Shown piece after piece: positions 52,700-64,000 of a stretch of 64,000 nt of DNA; position 1 is the first letter of the stretch, and every line of letters starts with the position of its first letter. The DNA lies in the NCBI RefSeq assembly GCF_006159205.1, contig NZ_CP040812.1:2790001-2854000 (forward strand), read 5' to 3'. The stretch is from Antarcticibacterium flavum. GTDB lineage: Bacteria > Bacteroidota > Bacteroidia > Flavobacteriales > Flavobacteriaceae. The notes under the pieces were generated by a model. That model had not been told where the DNA came from, made no database searches, and was given only the letters and a program-made list of their open reading frames with translations. Made by a program: the position numbers and the translations under genes.

Positions 52700-53074
52700 A
52701 TGGACACACTTAAAAAAATATTGATGCTCGTGGCCGTGATTTTATTATCTATAAATCAGGCAGTGGGCCAGGAAAAAAAGACGGGGAGTTATTCTGACAC
52801 CGCAGGAGATCTTTATCTCCTTGAGCGGGAAATGACAGATATCAGTGAGGAAAAGCTTCATAGCATTGCCAAAGGAGCACAGGAACTTGTGGAAGAAATT
52901 GGGCCACAGGTGGAATGGGTACATAGTTATGTAACCGGGAACAAAATGATATGCGTATTTAAATATGAGACCCGGGAGGCTATGGCCGAACATGCCAGCA
53001 GGGCAGGTCTAAAGATATCAGATCTTCAAAAAGTTGAGACCATGATAGGTCCGGAAACAGCGAAAAATCGCTGA
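52700..53074 (+). CDS. Secreted DUF4242-like protein
   Basis: A 124-residue protein. A signal peptide (ILMLVAVILLSINQAVGQ) ends near residue 24; the rest resembles DUF4242: YLLEREMTDISEEKLHSIAK, WVHSYVTGNKMICVFKYET, and AMAEHASRAGLKISDLQKVE. DUF4242 members form ferredoxin-like folds; some are thought to bind nickel, which I cannot test here. It is monocistronic with a strong terminator (53100-53129) behind it. Confidence 0.75.
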   Translation: MDTLKKILMLVAVILLSINQAVGQEKKTGSYSDTAGDLYLLEREMTDISEEKLHSIAKGAQELVEEIGPQVEWVHSYVTGNKMICVFKYETREAMAEHASRAGLKISDLQKVETMIGPETAKNR

Positions 53075-53099
53075 TAAAATCTTTAATGCGCTATAAATG

Positions 53100-53129
53100 A
53101 AATCCCCTTTATTCTTCGGGGATTTTTTT
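53100..53129 (+). terminator. Terminator after the DUF4242-like gene
   Basis: AAATCCCC (53100-53107) and GGGGATTT (53118-53125) form an 8-bp stem followed by a T-run to 53129. It lies 26 bases after the stop codon. Confidence 0.9.
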
Positions 53130-53187
53130 ATTTCAACTGAAAAGTAAATCCTGATAGCGCAGTTTTCCAATGAGGTTTTTAATTCCG

Positions 53188-53195
53188 TAATTTTG
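53188..53195 (+). promoter_or_regulatory. -7 element before queG
   Basis: TAATTTTG matches TAnnTTTG. A TTTT at 53163-53166 is a weak -33 about 21 bases upstream. The queG TTG start is 32 bases on. Confidence 0.5.
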
Positions 53196-53226
53196 TGCTC
53201 AGAATTATTTCTAATAAGCCTGTAAT

Positions 53227-54162
53227 TTGATCACTACGAAAGCGCAGAAAGAAGTACGAACAGCAATGATAAAAACTGAGGCAAAGCGGCTTGGTTTTAT
53301 GTCTTGCGGTATTTCCAAAGCTGAATTTCTTGAAGTGGAGGCTCCCCGTCTTGAAAACTATCTTGAAAAAGGTATGCATGGCGAAATGCATTATATGGAA
53401 AACCATTTCGATAAAAGGCTCGACCCTACTAAACTTGTGGAAGGCTCTAAGAGTGTGATCTCCCTGCTATTAAATTATTATCCTGAAAAAACGCAACAGG
53501 AGGGAACTTATAAAATAAGTAAATACGCCTACGGGAGAGATTATCATTTTATCATTAAAGACAAGCTGAAGGATCTACTGAAATTTATAAGTGAAGAGAT
53601 AGGGGAAGTGGACGGCAGGGCCTTTGTAGACTCTGCCCCTGTACTGGATAAGGCCTGGGCGGCGAAAAGTGGCCTGGGTTGGATTGGTAAAAATTCAAAT
53701 CTCCTCACCCGGCAGGTGGGATCCTTTTATTTTATTGCAGAGCTTATCATAGACCTGGAACTTGAATACGATACCCCGGTGACAGACCACTGCGGCAGCT
53801 GCACAGCCTGTATCGACGCCTGCCCCACTCAGGCCATTGTGGAGCCTTACAAGGTAGATGGGAGTAAATGCATCTCCTATTTCACTATTGAACTAAAAGA
53901 AGAGTTACCTTCAAGTGTGAAAGGCCAGTTTGACGACTGGATGTTTGGCTGCGATATTTGCCAGGATGTATGTCCCTGGAACCGGTTCTCCAAACCGCAT
54001 AATGAACCACTTTTCAACCCCCACCCCCAATTGCTTGAAATGGATAAAAAGGATTGGGAGGAGATCACCCAGGAAACATTTAATGAGATCTTCAGGAAAT
54101 CGGCCGTGAAAAGAACTAAATATTCCGGACTCAAAAGGAATATAGATTTTCTGAAGAAATAG
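53227..54162 (+). CDS. queG: Epoxyqueuosine reductase QueG
   Basis: A 311-residue B12- and iron-sulfur-dependent enzyme that makes queuosine in tRNA. Motifs are [13 protein letters not shown] near residue 20, [12 protein letters not shown] (about 101-112), [20 protein letters not shown] (about 135-154), and two cluster motifs, [16 protein letters not shown] and [11 protein letters not shown]. The frame opens with TTG at 53227; the next ATG, at 53266, would give [11 protein letters not shown] and fits the family equally well. No operon partner is visible. Confidence 0.93.
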   Translation: MITTKAQKEVRTAMIKTEAKRLGFMSCGISKAEFLEVEAPRLENYLEKGMHGEMHYMENHFDKRLDPTKLVEGSKSVISLLLNYYPEKTQQEGTYKISKYAYGRDYHFIIKDKLKDLLKFISEEIGEVDGRAFVDSAPVLDKAWAAKSGLGWIGKNSNLLTRQVGSFYFIAELIIDLELEYDTPVTDHCGSCTACIDACPTQAIVEPYKVDGSKCISYFTIELKEELPSSVKGQFDDWMFGCDICQDVCPWNRFSKPHNEPLFNPHPQLLEMDKKDWEEITQETFNEIFRKSAVKRTKYSGLKRNIDFLKK

Positions 54163-54251
54163 TACTGCCCTTCTTTAGCTCTTCAGAAAAAACTCTTCTT
54201 CTTCCTCAGCTACTAAATAATTGTGCCGATAGTCGAATAGTTAAAAAAATT

Positions 54252-54284
54252 ATTGCCTTTTCAGCCTCAGGCTTGCTACCTTTG
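54252..54284 (+). promoter_or_regulatory. Promoter of maeB
   Basis: ATTG (54252-54255), then 21 bases, then TACCTTTG (54277-54284). Both elements fit the Bacteroidota consensus. Transcription should start near 54290, only about 17 bases before the ATG at 54307. Confidence 0.65.
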
Positions 54285-54306
54285 CGCTACAGCAAACAGA
54301 ATAGAA

Positions 54307-56592
54307 ATGAGTAAGGATAGTAAAAGACGGGAGGCGCTGGTCTACCACGCCAAACCAAAGCCGGGTAAGATCGAGGTTGTACCAACAAAAAAATATGCCA
54401 CACAAAGAGATCTCTCTTTAGCGTATTCCCCCGGGGTTGCAGTACCCTGTCTTGAAATTCACAGGGATAAGGAGAATGTCTATAAATACACTGCAAAAGG
54501 TAACCTGGTGGCAGTGATCTCAAACGGGACGGCTGTACTGGGTCTGGGTGATATTGGGCCAGAGGCCTCAAAACCCGTTATGGAAGGTAAGGGTTTACTG
54601 TTCAAGATCTTTGCCGGGATCGATGTCTTCGATATCGAGGTTGACACAAAAAATGTGGAGGAATTCATAAGTACGGTAAAAAATATAGCCCCCACTTTTG
54701 GGGGTATCAACCTGGAAGATATTAAAGCCCCTGAAGCCTTTGAGATAGAGAGAAGACTTAAGGAAGAGCTGGATATCCCTGTGATGCATGATGACCAGCA
54801 TGGTACCGCGATCATCTCGGCCGCGGCTTTGTTAAATGCCCTTGAAATTGCCAAAAAGAAGATCCATAATGTAAAGATCGTCATATCTGGAGCAGGATCT
54901 GCAGCTATAGCCTGTGCAAACCTGTATCTTCTGCTGGGAGTGAAGGTGAAGAATATTATTATGTTTGATGTAAACGGGGTTTTGCACGAGGAGCGAACAG
55001 ACCTTTCAGACCTTCAGCAAAAATTTGTAACCAAAAAGAAGTATAAATCCCTGGCAGATGCTTTGGATGGTGCCGATGTTTTCCTGGGACTTTCAGTAGG
55101 GAATATCGTAAGCCCGGCTATGCTTAAATCAATGGCTAAAAGACCTATCGTTTTTGCGATGGCCAATCCCGATCCTGAAATTGATTATGACCTGGCAGTT
55201 TCTGCAAGAAAGGATCTTATTATGGCAACGGGCAGAAGTGATCATCCTAACCAGGTAAACAATGTGCTGGGATTTCCATTTATCTTTCGCGGGGCGCTTG
55301 ATGTGAGGGCTACCAAGATAAATGAGGAAATGAAAATGGCTGCGGTAAAAGCGCTTGCAAGGCTGGCGAAAGAGCCGGTACCCGAGCAGGTGAATATTGC
55401 CTATGGGGAAACAAAATTGCATTTTGGTCCAGATTATATTATTCCTAAACCTTTTGATCCAAGGCTCATTAGTACAGTTCCCCCTGCAGTAGCAAAGGCA
55501 GCTATGGAAAGTGGTGTTGCAAGGAATCCAATATTGGACTGGGATCGTTACGAGGAGGAACTACTGGAGAGGATGGGAAGTGATAATAAGATCTCTAGAT
55601 TGTTAATGAATCGAGCCAAAAGCAATCCAAGGAGTATTGTCTTTGCTGAAGCCGATCATCTGGATGTTTTAAAAGCAGCGCAGATCGTGCAGGAAGAGGG
55701 AATAGGAATCCCTATCCTTCTTGGAAAAAGGGAAGTGGTGCTGGAACTAATGAATGAAATAGACTTTGACCCTTCCAAAGTCACACTTATAGACCCTCAA
55801 AGCGATGAGGAGCTGGAACACCGCAATACGTATGTAGATGCCTACTGGAAAACAAGATTTAGAAGTGGCGTGACCAAGTATGATGCTCAAAAGCTTATGC
55901 AGCAGCGGGATTACTTTGGAGCAATGATGGTGAATATGGGAGATGCAGATGCCTTGCTCTCCGGCTATTCCCGGGCATACCCTACCGTGGTAAAACCAAT
56001 GCTGGAACTTATTGGAATGGCCAAAGGAGTAGACCGTGTGGCTGCCACTAACCTTATGAATACTTCCAGAGGGCCACTTTTTATAAGTGATACCTCCATT
56101 AATATTGATCCAACAGCCAAGGACCTGGCGAAGATTGCACTTATGACAGCAAGAACCGTTAGGCTTTTTGGAATGGAACCTGTGATCGCGATGATCTCCT
56201 ATGCCAATTTTGGATCCTCGCGTCACCCACACGCAAGAAAGGTAAAAGAAGCTGTGGGGCTTATTCATAAAGCGGCACCAGACCTTAAGGTGGATGGGGA
56301 ACTCCAAATAGATTTTGCACTTAACAAGGAAATGCTGCAGGGGAAATTTCCTTTATCAAGGCTGGTAGGCAAGAAAGTGAATACCTTGATCTATCCTAAT
56401 CTTGAGGCGGCAAACAGCACTTATAAATTACTTAAAGAACTTAATAAAACAGATTCCATTGGGCCAATTATGATGGGTATGAGAAAACCGGTACACATAT
56501 TCCAGCTCGGGGCAAGTGTTGAAGAAATGGTGAATATGGCTGCAGTTGCGGTTATTGATGCCCAGGAAAAGGAAAAAAGAGTGGGACTTTAG
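54307..56592 (+). CDS. maeB: Malic enzyme with phosphotransacetylase-like domain (NADP type)
   Basis: A 761-residue protein that converts malate to pyruvate and CO2, making NADPH. The malic enzyme part (1 to about 430) has DLSLAYSPGVAVPCLEI, GNGTAVLGLGDIGP-like GTAVLGLGDIGPEASKPV, and MHDDQHGTAIISAAALLNAL, with the NAD(P) loop VISGAGSAAIACANL. The second half is a phosphotransacetylase-like domain (IVFAEADHLDVLKAAQIV, and NTSRGPLFISDTSINIDP), thought to regulate the enzyme. I reject a start at 54253 because it lies in the promoter. Confidence 0.94.
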   Translation: MSKDSKRREALVYHAKPKPGKIEVVPTKKYATQRDLSLAYSPGVAVPCLEIHRDKENVYKYTAKGNLVAVISNGTAVLGLGDIGPEASKPVMEGKGLLFKIFAGIDVFDIEVDTKNVEEFISTVKNIAPTFGGINLEDIKAPEAFEIERRLKEELDIPVMHDDQHGTAIISAAALLNALEIAKKKIHNVKIVISGAGSAAIACANLYLLLGVKVKNIIMFDVNGVLHEERTDLSDLQQKFVTKKKYKSLADALDGADVFLGLSVGNIVSPAMLKSMAKRPIVFAMANPDPEIDYDLAVSARKDLIMATGRSDHPNQVNNVLGFPFIFRGALDVRATKINEEMKMAAVKALARLAKEPVPEQVNIAYGETKLHFGPDYIIPKPFDPRLISTVPPAVAKAAMESGVARNPILDWDRYEEELLERMGSDNKISRLLMNRAKSNPRSIVFAEADHLDVLKAAQIVQEEGIGIPILLGKREVVLELMNEIDFDPSKVTLIDPQSDEELEHRNTYVDAYWKTRFRSGVTKYDAQKLMQQRDYFGAMMVNMGDADALLSGYSRAYPTVVKPMLELIGMAKGVDRVAATNLMNTSRGPLFISDTSINIDPTAKDLAKIALMTARTVRLFGMEPVIAMISYANFGSSRHPHARKVKEAVGLIHKAAPDLKVDGELQIDFALNKEMLQGKFPLSRLVGKKVNTLIYPNLEAANSTYKLLKELNKTDSIGPIMMGMRKPVHIFQLGASVEEMVNMAAVAVIDAQEKEKRVGL

Positions 56593-56674
56593 TCCGGTGG
56601 ACTTTGAAACCTTACAATTGCTTGGGGCTCTGGGGAATTTTAGTACATTTGGGCTCTAACCATCTGTTTACCCA

Positions 56675-57259
56675 ATGATCCATCATTTAAAAGGACAACT
56701 CGTTGAGAAGAATCCTACTCATGTTGTAATTGATTGCAACGGGGTAGGATATTTTGTTCATATCTCCCTGCATACATTCGCCCTTGTTGGCAATGACTCT
56801 GAAGCCATAAAATTATACACACACCTGCAGATTAAGGAAGATTCGCATACTCTTTATGGTTTTGTAGAGAAATCTGAAAGAGAGCTTTTTAGGTTATTGA
56901 TCTCGGTCTCGGGGGTTGGGGCGAGTACTGCGCGTACCATGCTTTCCTCCCTGGAGCCAAAACAGATCATGGAGGCTATAGCTTCTGGCGATGCGGCAAC
57001 AGTGCAAAGCATAAAAGGAATAGGAGCAAAAACTGCACAACGGGTGATCCTGGACCTAAAAGACAAAGTATTAAAAGTTTTTGGTGAGGGAGAAGTTTTT
57101 GTCTCTCAAAGCAATACTAATAAGGAAGAAGCGTTATCAGCTTTAGAAACCTTAGGTTTTGCGCGCAAACCGGCAGAGAAAGTTGTAGACAGGATAATGA
57201 AGCAGGCCACAGACCCTACAGTGGAGACTATTATCAAGCTGGCTTTGAAGAATTTATAA
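56675..57259 (+). CDS. ruvA: Holliday junction branch migration protein RuvA
   Basis: A 194-residue RuvA with the N-terminal OB-fold (IHHLKGQLVEKNPTHVVIDC), the double helix-hairpin-helix (LISVSGVGASTARTMLSSL and VQSIKGIGAKTAQRVILDL) and the C-terminal domain (EEALSALETLGFARKPAEKV). It recognises the junction and loads RuvB. sprA starts 17 bases downstream, an arrangement conserved in Flavobacteriia. Confidence 0.95.
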   Translation: MIHHLKGQLVEKNPTHVVIDCNGVGYFVHISLHTFALVGNDSEAIKLYTHLQIKEDSHTLYGFVEKSERELFRLLISVSGVGASTARTMLSSLEPKQIMEAIASGDAATVQSIKGIGAKTAQRVILDLKDKVLKVFGEGEVFVSQSNTNKEEALSALETLGFARKPAEKVVDRIMKQATDPTVETIIKLALKNL

Positions 57260-57276
57260 TTTCATTTTCATCCAAA

Positions 57277-60200
57277 TTGAGGCATAATTACTCGGCATTG
57301 TATCGGTTTTTTTTATTTGGCATAATCTGGTTCTCTGCATTTTCTCAAAATCTATATGCCCAGGATCCTGCCACAGCTCAGGATACTATTCCTACCGGTT
57401 ATGCGACCGGTACCATTTCCCTGCCTAATCCCTCCAGTATTGTAGCCGCCTACGAGTATGATCCCGTTCTGGATCGTTATGTCTATACCGAAAGGCTTGG
57501 GAGGTATAACCTCTCTGTCCCTTTGATCCTCACTCCAGATGAATACCAGGAGCTGGTCATACAGGAAGAAATAAGGAATTATTTCAAGGAAAAGAATAAT
57601 GCCATTGCGGCCAACCGTGATGCCGATCCTGCTTCACAGCAGGATCTTTTACCAAGTTACTATGTGAACTCCAGCTTTTTTGAAAGCCTTTTTGGAGGGC
57701 AGGAAATAGAAGTTGTTCCCCAGGGAAGTGTTGCCATGGACCTGGGACTGCTTTATACAAAACAGGATAATCCTGCTTTCTCTCCAAGAAACAGGCGAAA
57801 TTTGACTTTTGATTTTGACCAGCGTATACAGCTAAGTTTGCTGGGGCGCGTGGGAACGAGATTGCAGGTGGCAGCAAATTATGATACAGAGTCTACGTTT
57901 GATTTTCAAAACCAGTTAAGGCTGGAATACACTCCCACAGAGGATGACATCATCCAGACCATTGAAGTTGGAAATGTAAACATGCCCTTGAACAGCGCGC
58001 TTATACAAGGGGCGCAAAGCCTTTTTGGATTCAAGACCGAGCTTCAATTTGGGAAAACAAGGATCACAGGGGTATTCAGTGAGCAGAAATCTGAAAGGAG
58101 AACTGTAAATGTGGAAGGTGGGGCGACTATTGAGGAATTTGAACGTTTTGCCATAGATTATGACCAGGACAGGCATTTCTTTCTGGCCCACTACTTCAGG
58201 GATATCTATGATGAAGCCCTGGAAAATTACCCTTTCATCAATTCAAATGTTCAAATACAGCGCATACAGGTGTGGGTGACCAACAGGACCAACAACATAC
58301 AGAACCTTAATGATACCAGGAATATTGTGGGAATCCAGGATTTGGGTGAATCCAATCTCCCGGGAAACATAGGGCTAAATAACCTGCCCGCGGGATTTTT
58401 CAACCGTCCGCCGGGTTCCTTTCCAGATAATAATAACAACGACCTTAACCCCTTCGGAATAAGAGGAGCTGCAGAGTCTATTCTTACTCCCGCCATAAGG
58501 GATATTTCCACAGTACAGGCAGGCTTTGGAGGCCTTACGGTTTCTGAGGGTACAGATTATGCCGTGCTGGAGAACGCCAGGCAGCTAAAGACGAATGAAT
58601 ATACCCTTAACAGCCGCCTGGGGTATATATCTTTAAATCAACGTTTATCGAACGATGAAGTTCTTGCAGTTGCATTTCAATACACGATCAATGGCCGTGT
58701 CTACCAGGTGGGAGAGTTTGCCAATGATGGGATTGATGCCAATGTTACCGGGGCAGATGATGGAGTTAGGGTGAACCAAAACCTCGTGGTGAAATTACTT
58801 AAAAGCACCATCACCAATGTGAATGAGCCCATTTGGGACCTTATGATGAAGAATATTTATGCACTGGGGGCATTCCAGCTGGAGAGGGATGATTTTAGAT
58901 TAAATATTCTGTACACAGATCCTCAGCCACTCAATTACATCAATCCAGCTGAAGGAGCAAACGTTCCCCTGCCGGAGGATGTGGCAGAGACTACCCTGTT
59001 AAGGGTGTTCAACCTGGACCGGTTGAATTTCACCAATGACCCGGTCCAGGGTGGCGACGGCTTTTTTGATTATGTGCCGGGTATAACGATTGATCCTCGA
59101 AATGGCCTTGTTATATTTACCACCGTCGAACCTTTTGGAGAGCACCTCTTTAATAAACTCGACAACACTCCCAACGGAGGCCCAGAGATCTATGACCTCC
59201 CTGAAACCTATAACGCCAACCAGCAGAAATATGTTTTTAGAAGCCTGTACAGGACCACTAAGATCCAGGCAGAGCAGGAAGATGCCGATAAAAATAAGTT
59301 TCAGCTAAAGGGTAGATACAAGTCTTCACAGGTAGACGGCATTCCTATTGGTTTTAACCTTCCGCAGGGATCGGTTACTGTGACTGCCGGGGGCAGGGTA
59401 CTGCAGGAAGGAGTGGATTATGTGGTGAATTACCAGATGGGCCGGGTGCAAATCATTGACGATGCCCTGCTTGCATCCAATATACCAATCCAGGTGTCTA
59501 CAGAGAATAATGCACTTTTTGGACAGCAGTCCAAGCGATTTATGGGGGTGAATGTAGAGCATCAATTCAATGAGAAATTCGTGGTGGGGGGACTTATCTC
59601 AATATGAGGGAAAGGCCTTTGACCCAAAAAGCCAATTATAGTTATGAGCCGGTGAATAATTCCATTTACGGGCTTAATGCAATTTTTAGTACAGAGGTTC
59701 CCTTCTTTACCAGGCTTGTCAACAAACTACCCAATGTGGATACAGATGTCCCTTCAAATTTTAATATAAGGGGGGAGTTTGCCTATTTGCAGCCCGGAGC
59801 ACCAAGGGTGAGCGATTTTGACCAGAAAGCAACTACTTATATCGATGATTTTGAAGCCTCACAAACAACTATCTCTGTCCTTAATCCATTAAGCTGGGAA
59901 CTTTCCAGCGTGCCTCTGGGCTTTGGGGGAGAACTGGCGAATGGAGACCTTGCCACCGGGTATAAAAGGGCTAAACTTGCCTGGTATACCATAGATCCCG
60001 TATTTTATAGTAGCAGAAGGCCCGATGGTGTTTCTGAAGCCGATCTTTCAAGTTATGTGTCACGGCGGGTGTTTTTGAATGAAATTTTCCCAAATACAGA
60101 TGTGATCCAGGGCCAGCCACAGGTGATCTATACCATGGACCTGGCATATTACCCCCGGGAACGAGGTCCTTATAACTTTAATCCTGCGGCAGCAGGAGGA

Positions 60201-63200
60201 AATACGCTTCCAAATCCTTCAGGCAATTTTGGAGGGATCTCCAGGGCTCTCAATTCCACTAATTTTGAACAATCTAATGTGGAGTTCATTCAGTTTTGGG
60301 TAATGGATCCATATATCTATCCGGAAAATTCAGGCAATACAGGAGGTACTATCACATTTAACCTCGGGAATATTTCAGAAGATGTCTTAAAGGATGGAAG
60401 GAAACAATATGAGAACGGGCTCCCTGCAGATGGTAGTGACCGCAATACCATAACAACAGCTTTTGGCCGGGTGCCGGCAGACCAGTCTTTAGTCTATGCC
60501 TTTGACAGTGACGGGGAGGCAAGACAGCGGCAGGATGTGGGATATGACGGGCTGGATGATGCTGCCGAGGCTGCAAAATTCCCGAATTTCGCCAGCCTTC
60601 CAGATCCCTCGGGAGATAACTACGAATATTTCCTGAACAGGACCGGTAGCATTGTTGAACGGTACAAGAACTACAATGGAGTAGACGGGAATTCCCCGCC
60701 AGAAGTTGGAGATACAAATCGCGGGAACACAACCTTGCCAACTGCTGAAGATCTTAACAGGGACAATACCATGAATACTATTAACAGCTATTTTGAGTAT
60801 GATATAAGGATCTTCCCGGGGATGAATATTGATAATAACCAATATATCACCGATGTTAAAGAAACTACAGCGCCGCTTCCCAATGGAAACCAGATCCCGG
60901 TGCGGTGGGTGCAGTTCAAGGTGCCAATTTTTGAGCCAACCGATGCCAAGGGAGGTATAGCCGATTTTAGGTCAATAAGGTTTATGAGGTTATTCCTGAA
61001 GGATTTTGAGGAACGTACCATTTTACGTTTTGGAACAATGGATTTGGTACGGGGGGATTACCGCCGGTACAACAGGAGCCTTGATCCTGAAGCTCCACGC
61101 CAGCCAATAAACAATGAGAATACTCTTTTTGAAGTAACATCTGTAAATATCGAGGAGAACGAGAACCGGCAGCCGGTTCCTTACGTATTGCCTCCCGGGG
61201 TTATAAGGGAAGAGCTTTTTAATAATAACACCAATATACGGCAGAACGAGCAGTCCCTTTCTCTAAGGACCTGCGGCCTGGCTCCCCAGGATTCCCGTGC
61301 CGTATATAAGAATTTCCAGGTCGATATGCGACAGTATAAAAACCTGGAGATGTTCGTGCATGCAGAATCCCTTGTAAATGAGATCGCCCTTAAGGATGGG
61401 CAAATGGTTGCCTTTGTAAGAATGGGAACAGATTTTACAGATAACTATTACCAAATCGAGATCCCTCTTACCGCTACAATGTTTGGTGCTACCTCCCCAG
61501 AGGAAATATGGCCAGCTTCCAACAGGTTGTTGTTGCCGCTGGAGTTACTGCAGCAGGTGAAAACAGCCGTGCTTGGTGATCCTTCCCTTAGGCCTACAGA
61601 GGTTAATTATTTTACAGAGAATATGGAACCGGCAAACCCGGAGGATCCCTACCAGGTGGGGGAACTGCGTATTGGGATCAAAGGAAACCCCAGTTTTGGT
61701 AACATTCGCCTGCTTATGCTGGGATTAAAAAATGGTTCTCCAAAAAACAGCGGTGCAGGAATATGTGGGGAGGTTTGGTTCAATGAACTTCGCCTTAGCG
61801 AACTTGATAATGAAGGTGGTTGGGCAGCTATAGTTAATATGGATGCTAACTTTGCCGATTTCGCCGATGTTGCTGCTACGGGAAGAAAAAGTACCATTGG
61901 TTTTGGTACCCTTGAACAGGGCCCCAACCAGCGCAGCCGTGAAAATATGCAGCAATATGATATGGTAACCAATATCAATGTGGGGCAGCTTTTACCACAG
62001 CGATGGGGGATAAGGGTGCCATTCAATTACAGCAGGGGGGAGGAATTGATCACTCCAAGGTTTGACCAGGAATTCCTGGACCTGGAGCTGGAGAACCGCC
62101 TTGCAGCAATTACAGATCCCGGGGAACGGGACAGGGTTAGGGAACAATCTGAAATATACACCAAGCGGCAGAGTGTTAATGTTATTGGTTTGCGAAAGGA
62201 AAGGGTAGATGACAGTAAGCCAAAAGTGTATGACATAGAGAATTTTGCTGTTACAACATCCTATAACCAGGTAGACCACCGGGATTTTGAGATCGAGGAA
62301 GCACTTAGTCAAAATGTAAGGGTTGGTGCAACATACGATTACAGTTTTCAACCTTTTTCCATTGAACCATTTAAGAATATTGCTGTTTTGGATAGCAGTG
62401 AGTATTACTTGCCTCTGCGCGATTTCAATGTGAACCCCCTTCCTACGAATATTACCCTGAATTCAAATATCTTTAGACAGTATAATGAGCAAAAGTTCAG
62501 GGAGGTTACACTTAGCGAAAATGATATTGGAATTCCTACCCTTTACCAGCGTAATTTTATGTTTGACTGGAATTACAGAGTTAATTATAATCTTACCAAA
62601 TCCCTGCAGTTTAGCTTTAATGCCACCAATAACAGGATCATTAGGAATTATATAAGCGAGGGGAATATTGCAGATAATAGTGTGAGTATTTGGGATGACT
62701 TTTTTGAGATAGGAGACCCTAACCAGCATTTCCAGACCCTGCAACTCAATTATGAACTGCCTTTTGATAAGCTGCCAATTCTCAGGTTTATTAAGGCCAC
62801 CTATTCCTATACAGGGGATTTCCAGTGGCAAAGAGGCTCAGAGGTTTTCAGGACCCTGGAGGGGGTGCCAGATCTTGGGAATACTGTTCAAAACTCCAGT
62901 GTACATCAAATCAATGCCAACCTGGATATGAATAGCCTCTATCAATACCTTAAGCTTACTCCGCGCAGGGCAACCCCTGCCACGGTACAGCAAAGGAGTG
63001 CTGCTGTTCCTACCCTGGATGGAAACCAGGCTCGCAAGCCGGCCAATGACCAAAGGTTAAGTTCGGGAGATAAAACATACAATACCTTAATAGGATTTGC
63101 GACGGCCATTAAGAGGCTACAGGTAACCTACAGGGAGAACCAGGGGATCTTCCTCCCTGGATATACCCGGGATATTGGGTTTATGGGGACCCTTAAACCC

Positions 63201-64000
63201 ACAACAGGTTTCACCTTTGGCCGTCAGGATGATGTGCGGCAGCTTGCAGCACGGCGTGGATGGCTTACCCTTTTCCAGGAATTCAACCAGCAGTACACAG
63301 CGGTTTCCAATAAACAGCTGGATATGCAGGCTTCGTTAAGCTTTATCCCAGACCTTACCATAGACCTTAGTGCCAACAGGATCTATTCTGAAACTTATGC
63401 TGAAAACTACCGGGTGTTACCGGGAGGTATGGAGTACATGTCGCTTAACCCTTATACCTTTGGGAATTTTACCATTTCTACTGTACTGGTTGGAACCGCT
63501 TTTGGTGCAAACAAAGCTGCTTTTTCAGAAACCTTTGAGCGGTTCAGGGGGAACAGGCTGGAAGTGGCCCGCAGGCTTGCAGTGGATAACGGTTTTGATC
63601 CCAATGACACAGATGCTGAAGGTTATCCAATAGGTTATGGTAAATCCAGCCAGCAGGTTCTTATTCCCGCTTTCCTGGCTGCCTATACAGGTGGTGATGC
63701 GGGAGCCGTCAAAACAGGAGCTTTTCGCAATATTCCCCTGCCAAACTGGGATATAAAATACACCGGTTTTATGCGGCTTGATTGGTTCAAACAAAACTTT
63801 AGAAGGTTTTCATTAAATCACGGTTACAGGGCTGGATATACGATTAACCAGTTCCAAAGCAATTTGGATTATGATCCTCAAAATCCGTATGAATTTAACC
63901 AGGCCAATAATTTCAAGAATAAGCTTTTATTCTCGAATGTTAACCTCACCGAGGTTTTTAGTCCGCTAATTAGGGTAGACCTTGAAACCAACGATGCTAT
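57277..64000 (+). CDS. sprA: SprA, gliding motility and type IX secretion translocon (frameshifted, partial)
   Basis: The huge outer-membrane channel of the type IX secretion system. The start is TTG at 57277, followed by a signal peptide (FFLFGIIWFSAFSQNLYAQ). The first ORF ends at 59607; a frame shift at six G (59586-59591) separates it from the rest, which stays open to the end of the window. One extra G would give VVGGTYLNMRERPLTQKANY, the expected family sequence. Other landmarks are the DFEASQ segment near 59850, GTDFTDNYYQIEIPL near 61430 and FSPLIRVDLET at the end. About 2240 codons are present; SprA is usually about 2400, so only the C-terminus is missing. Confidence 0.92.

Noticed and set aside
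54253..54306. N-terminal extension of maeB
   Set aside because: It overlaps the -33 and -7 elements of the promoter, and the family sequence begins at 54307.
1..64000. tRNA, rRNA, CRISPR, insertion sequence, phage or toxin-antitoxin genes
   Set aside because: I looked for typical sequences, terminal inverted repeats, transposase motifs and regular spacers and saw none.

Overview
The window looks like a chromosome segment of a marine-type member of the Flavobacteriaceae (Bacteroidota), perhaps near Gramella/Christiangramia, Salegentibacter or Zunongwangia. The clues are promoters of the form TAnnTTTG, weak Shine-Dalgarno sites, an alternative complex III (ActABCDEF) joined to an aa3 oxidase, a fused CcoNO, a long SprA gliding/secretion gene beside ruvA, and moderate to low GC. 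The genus is inference; no rRNA or tRNA gene, CRISPR array, insertion sequence or phage gene was seen.

Region 1 (about 1-29.9 kb) is a micro-oxic and nitrogen-oxide respiration island. It holds a histidine kinase with the start of its response regulator, a group III truncated globin, a Crp/Fnr regulator with thioredoxin, a CoA-transferase, two YceI proteins and a porin. The cbb3 oxidase cluster follows (ccoS, ccoNO, ccoQ, ccoP, ccoG, ccoH, a SafE-like gene; ccoI lies 5.7 kb away). Between ccoS and ccoI sits a block with copper nitrite reductase (nirK), nirV, a SCO copper chaperone, a histidine kinase, an AraC regulator and a 40-residue membrane protein. Beyond ccoI are a heme-copper-oxidase-like membrane protein, the iron-sulfur repair protein Ric, a universal stress protein, and a PAS kinase with a response regulator fused to a Crp-type DNA-binding module.

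Region 2 (about 30-37.7 kb) holds an AsmA-like protein, another stress protein, the rimP-nusA-infB translation/transcription operon and a SPOR protein. Region 3 (37.8-49.9 kb) is one long operon, actABCDEF-coxBA, carrying electrons from quinol through alternative complex III to an aa3 oxidase. Region 4 (50-64 kb) is housekeeping and surface genes: ruvB, a cytochrome P450, a small secreted DUF4242-like protein, queG, maeB, ruvA and sprA, which runs off the window.

The strongest new signal is a regulatory code. Seven promoters of Region 1 carry a TGA-N6-TCA palindrome (best form TTATGA-N6-TCATAA) whose centre is in every case exactly 36.5 bases upstream of the last base of a TAnnTTTG-like -7 element. 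They drive ccoS-to-safE, ccoI, nirK, yceI-porin, ric, a stress protein and a small membrane protein. This is class II Crp/Fnr geometry and suggests one regulon, with two candidate regulators encoded in the same island. Three genes (ccoNO, sco, sprA) are broken by the apparent loss of one G in a G run; because all three have the same form, sequencing or assembly error is the first explanation.
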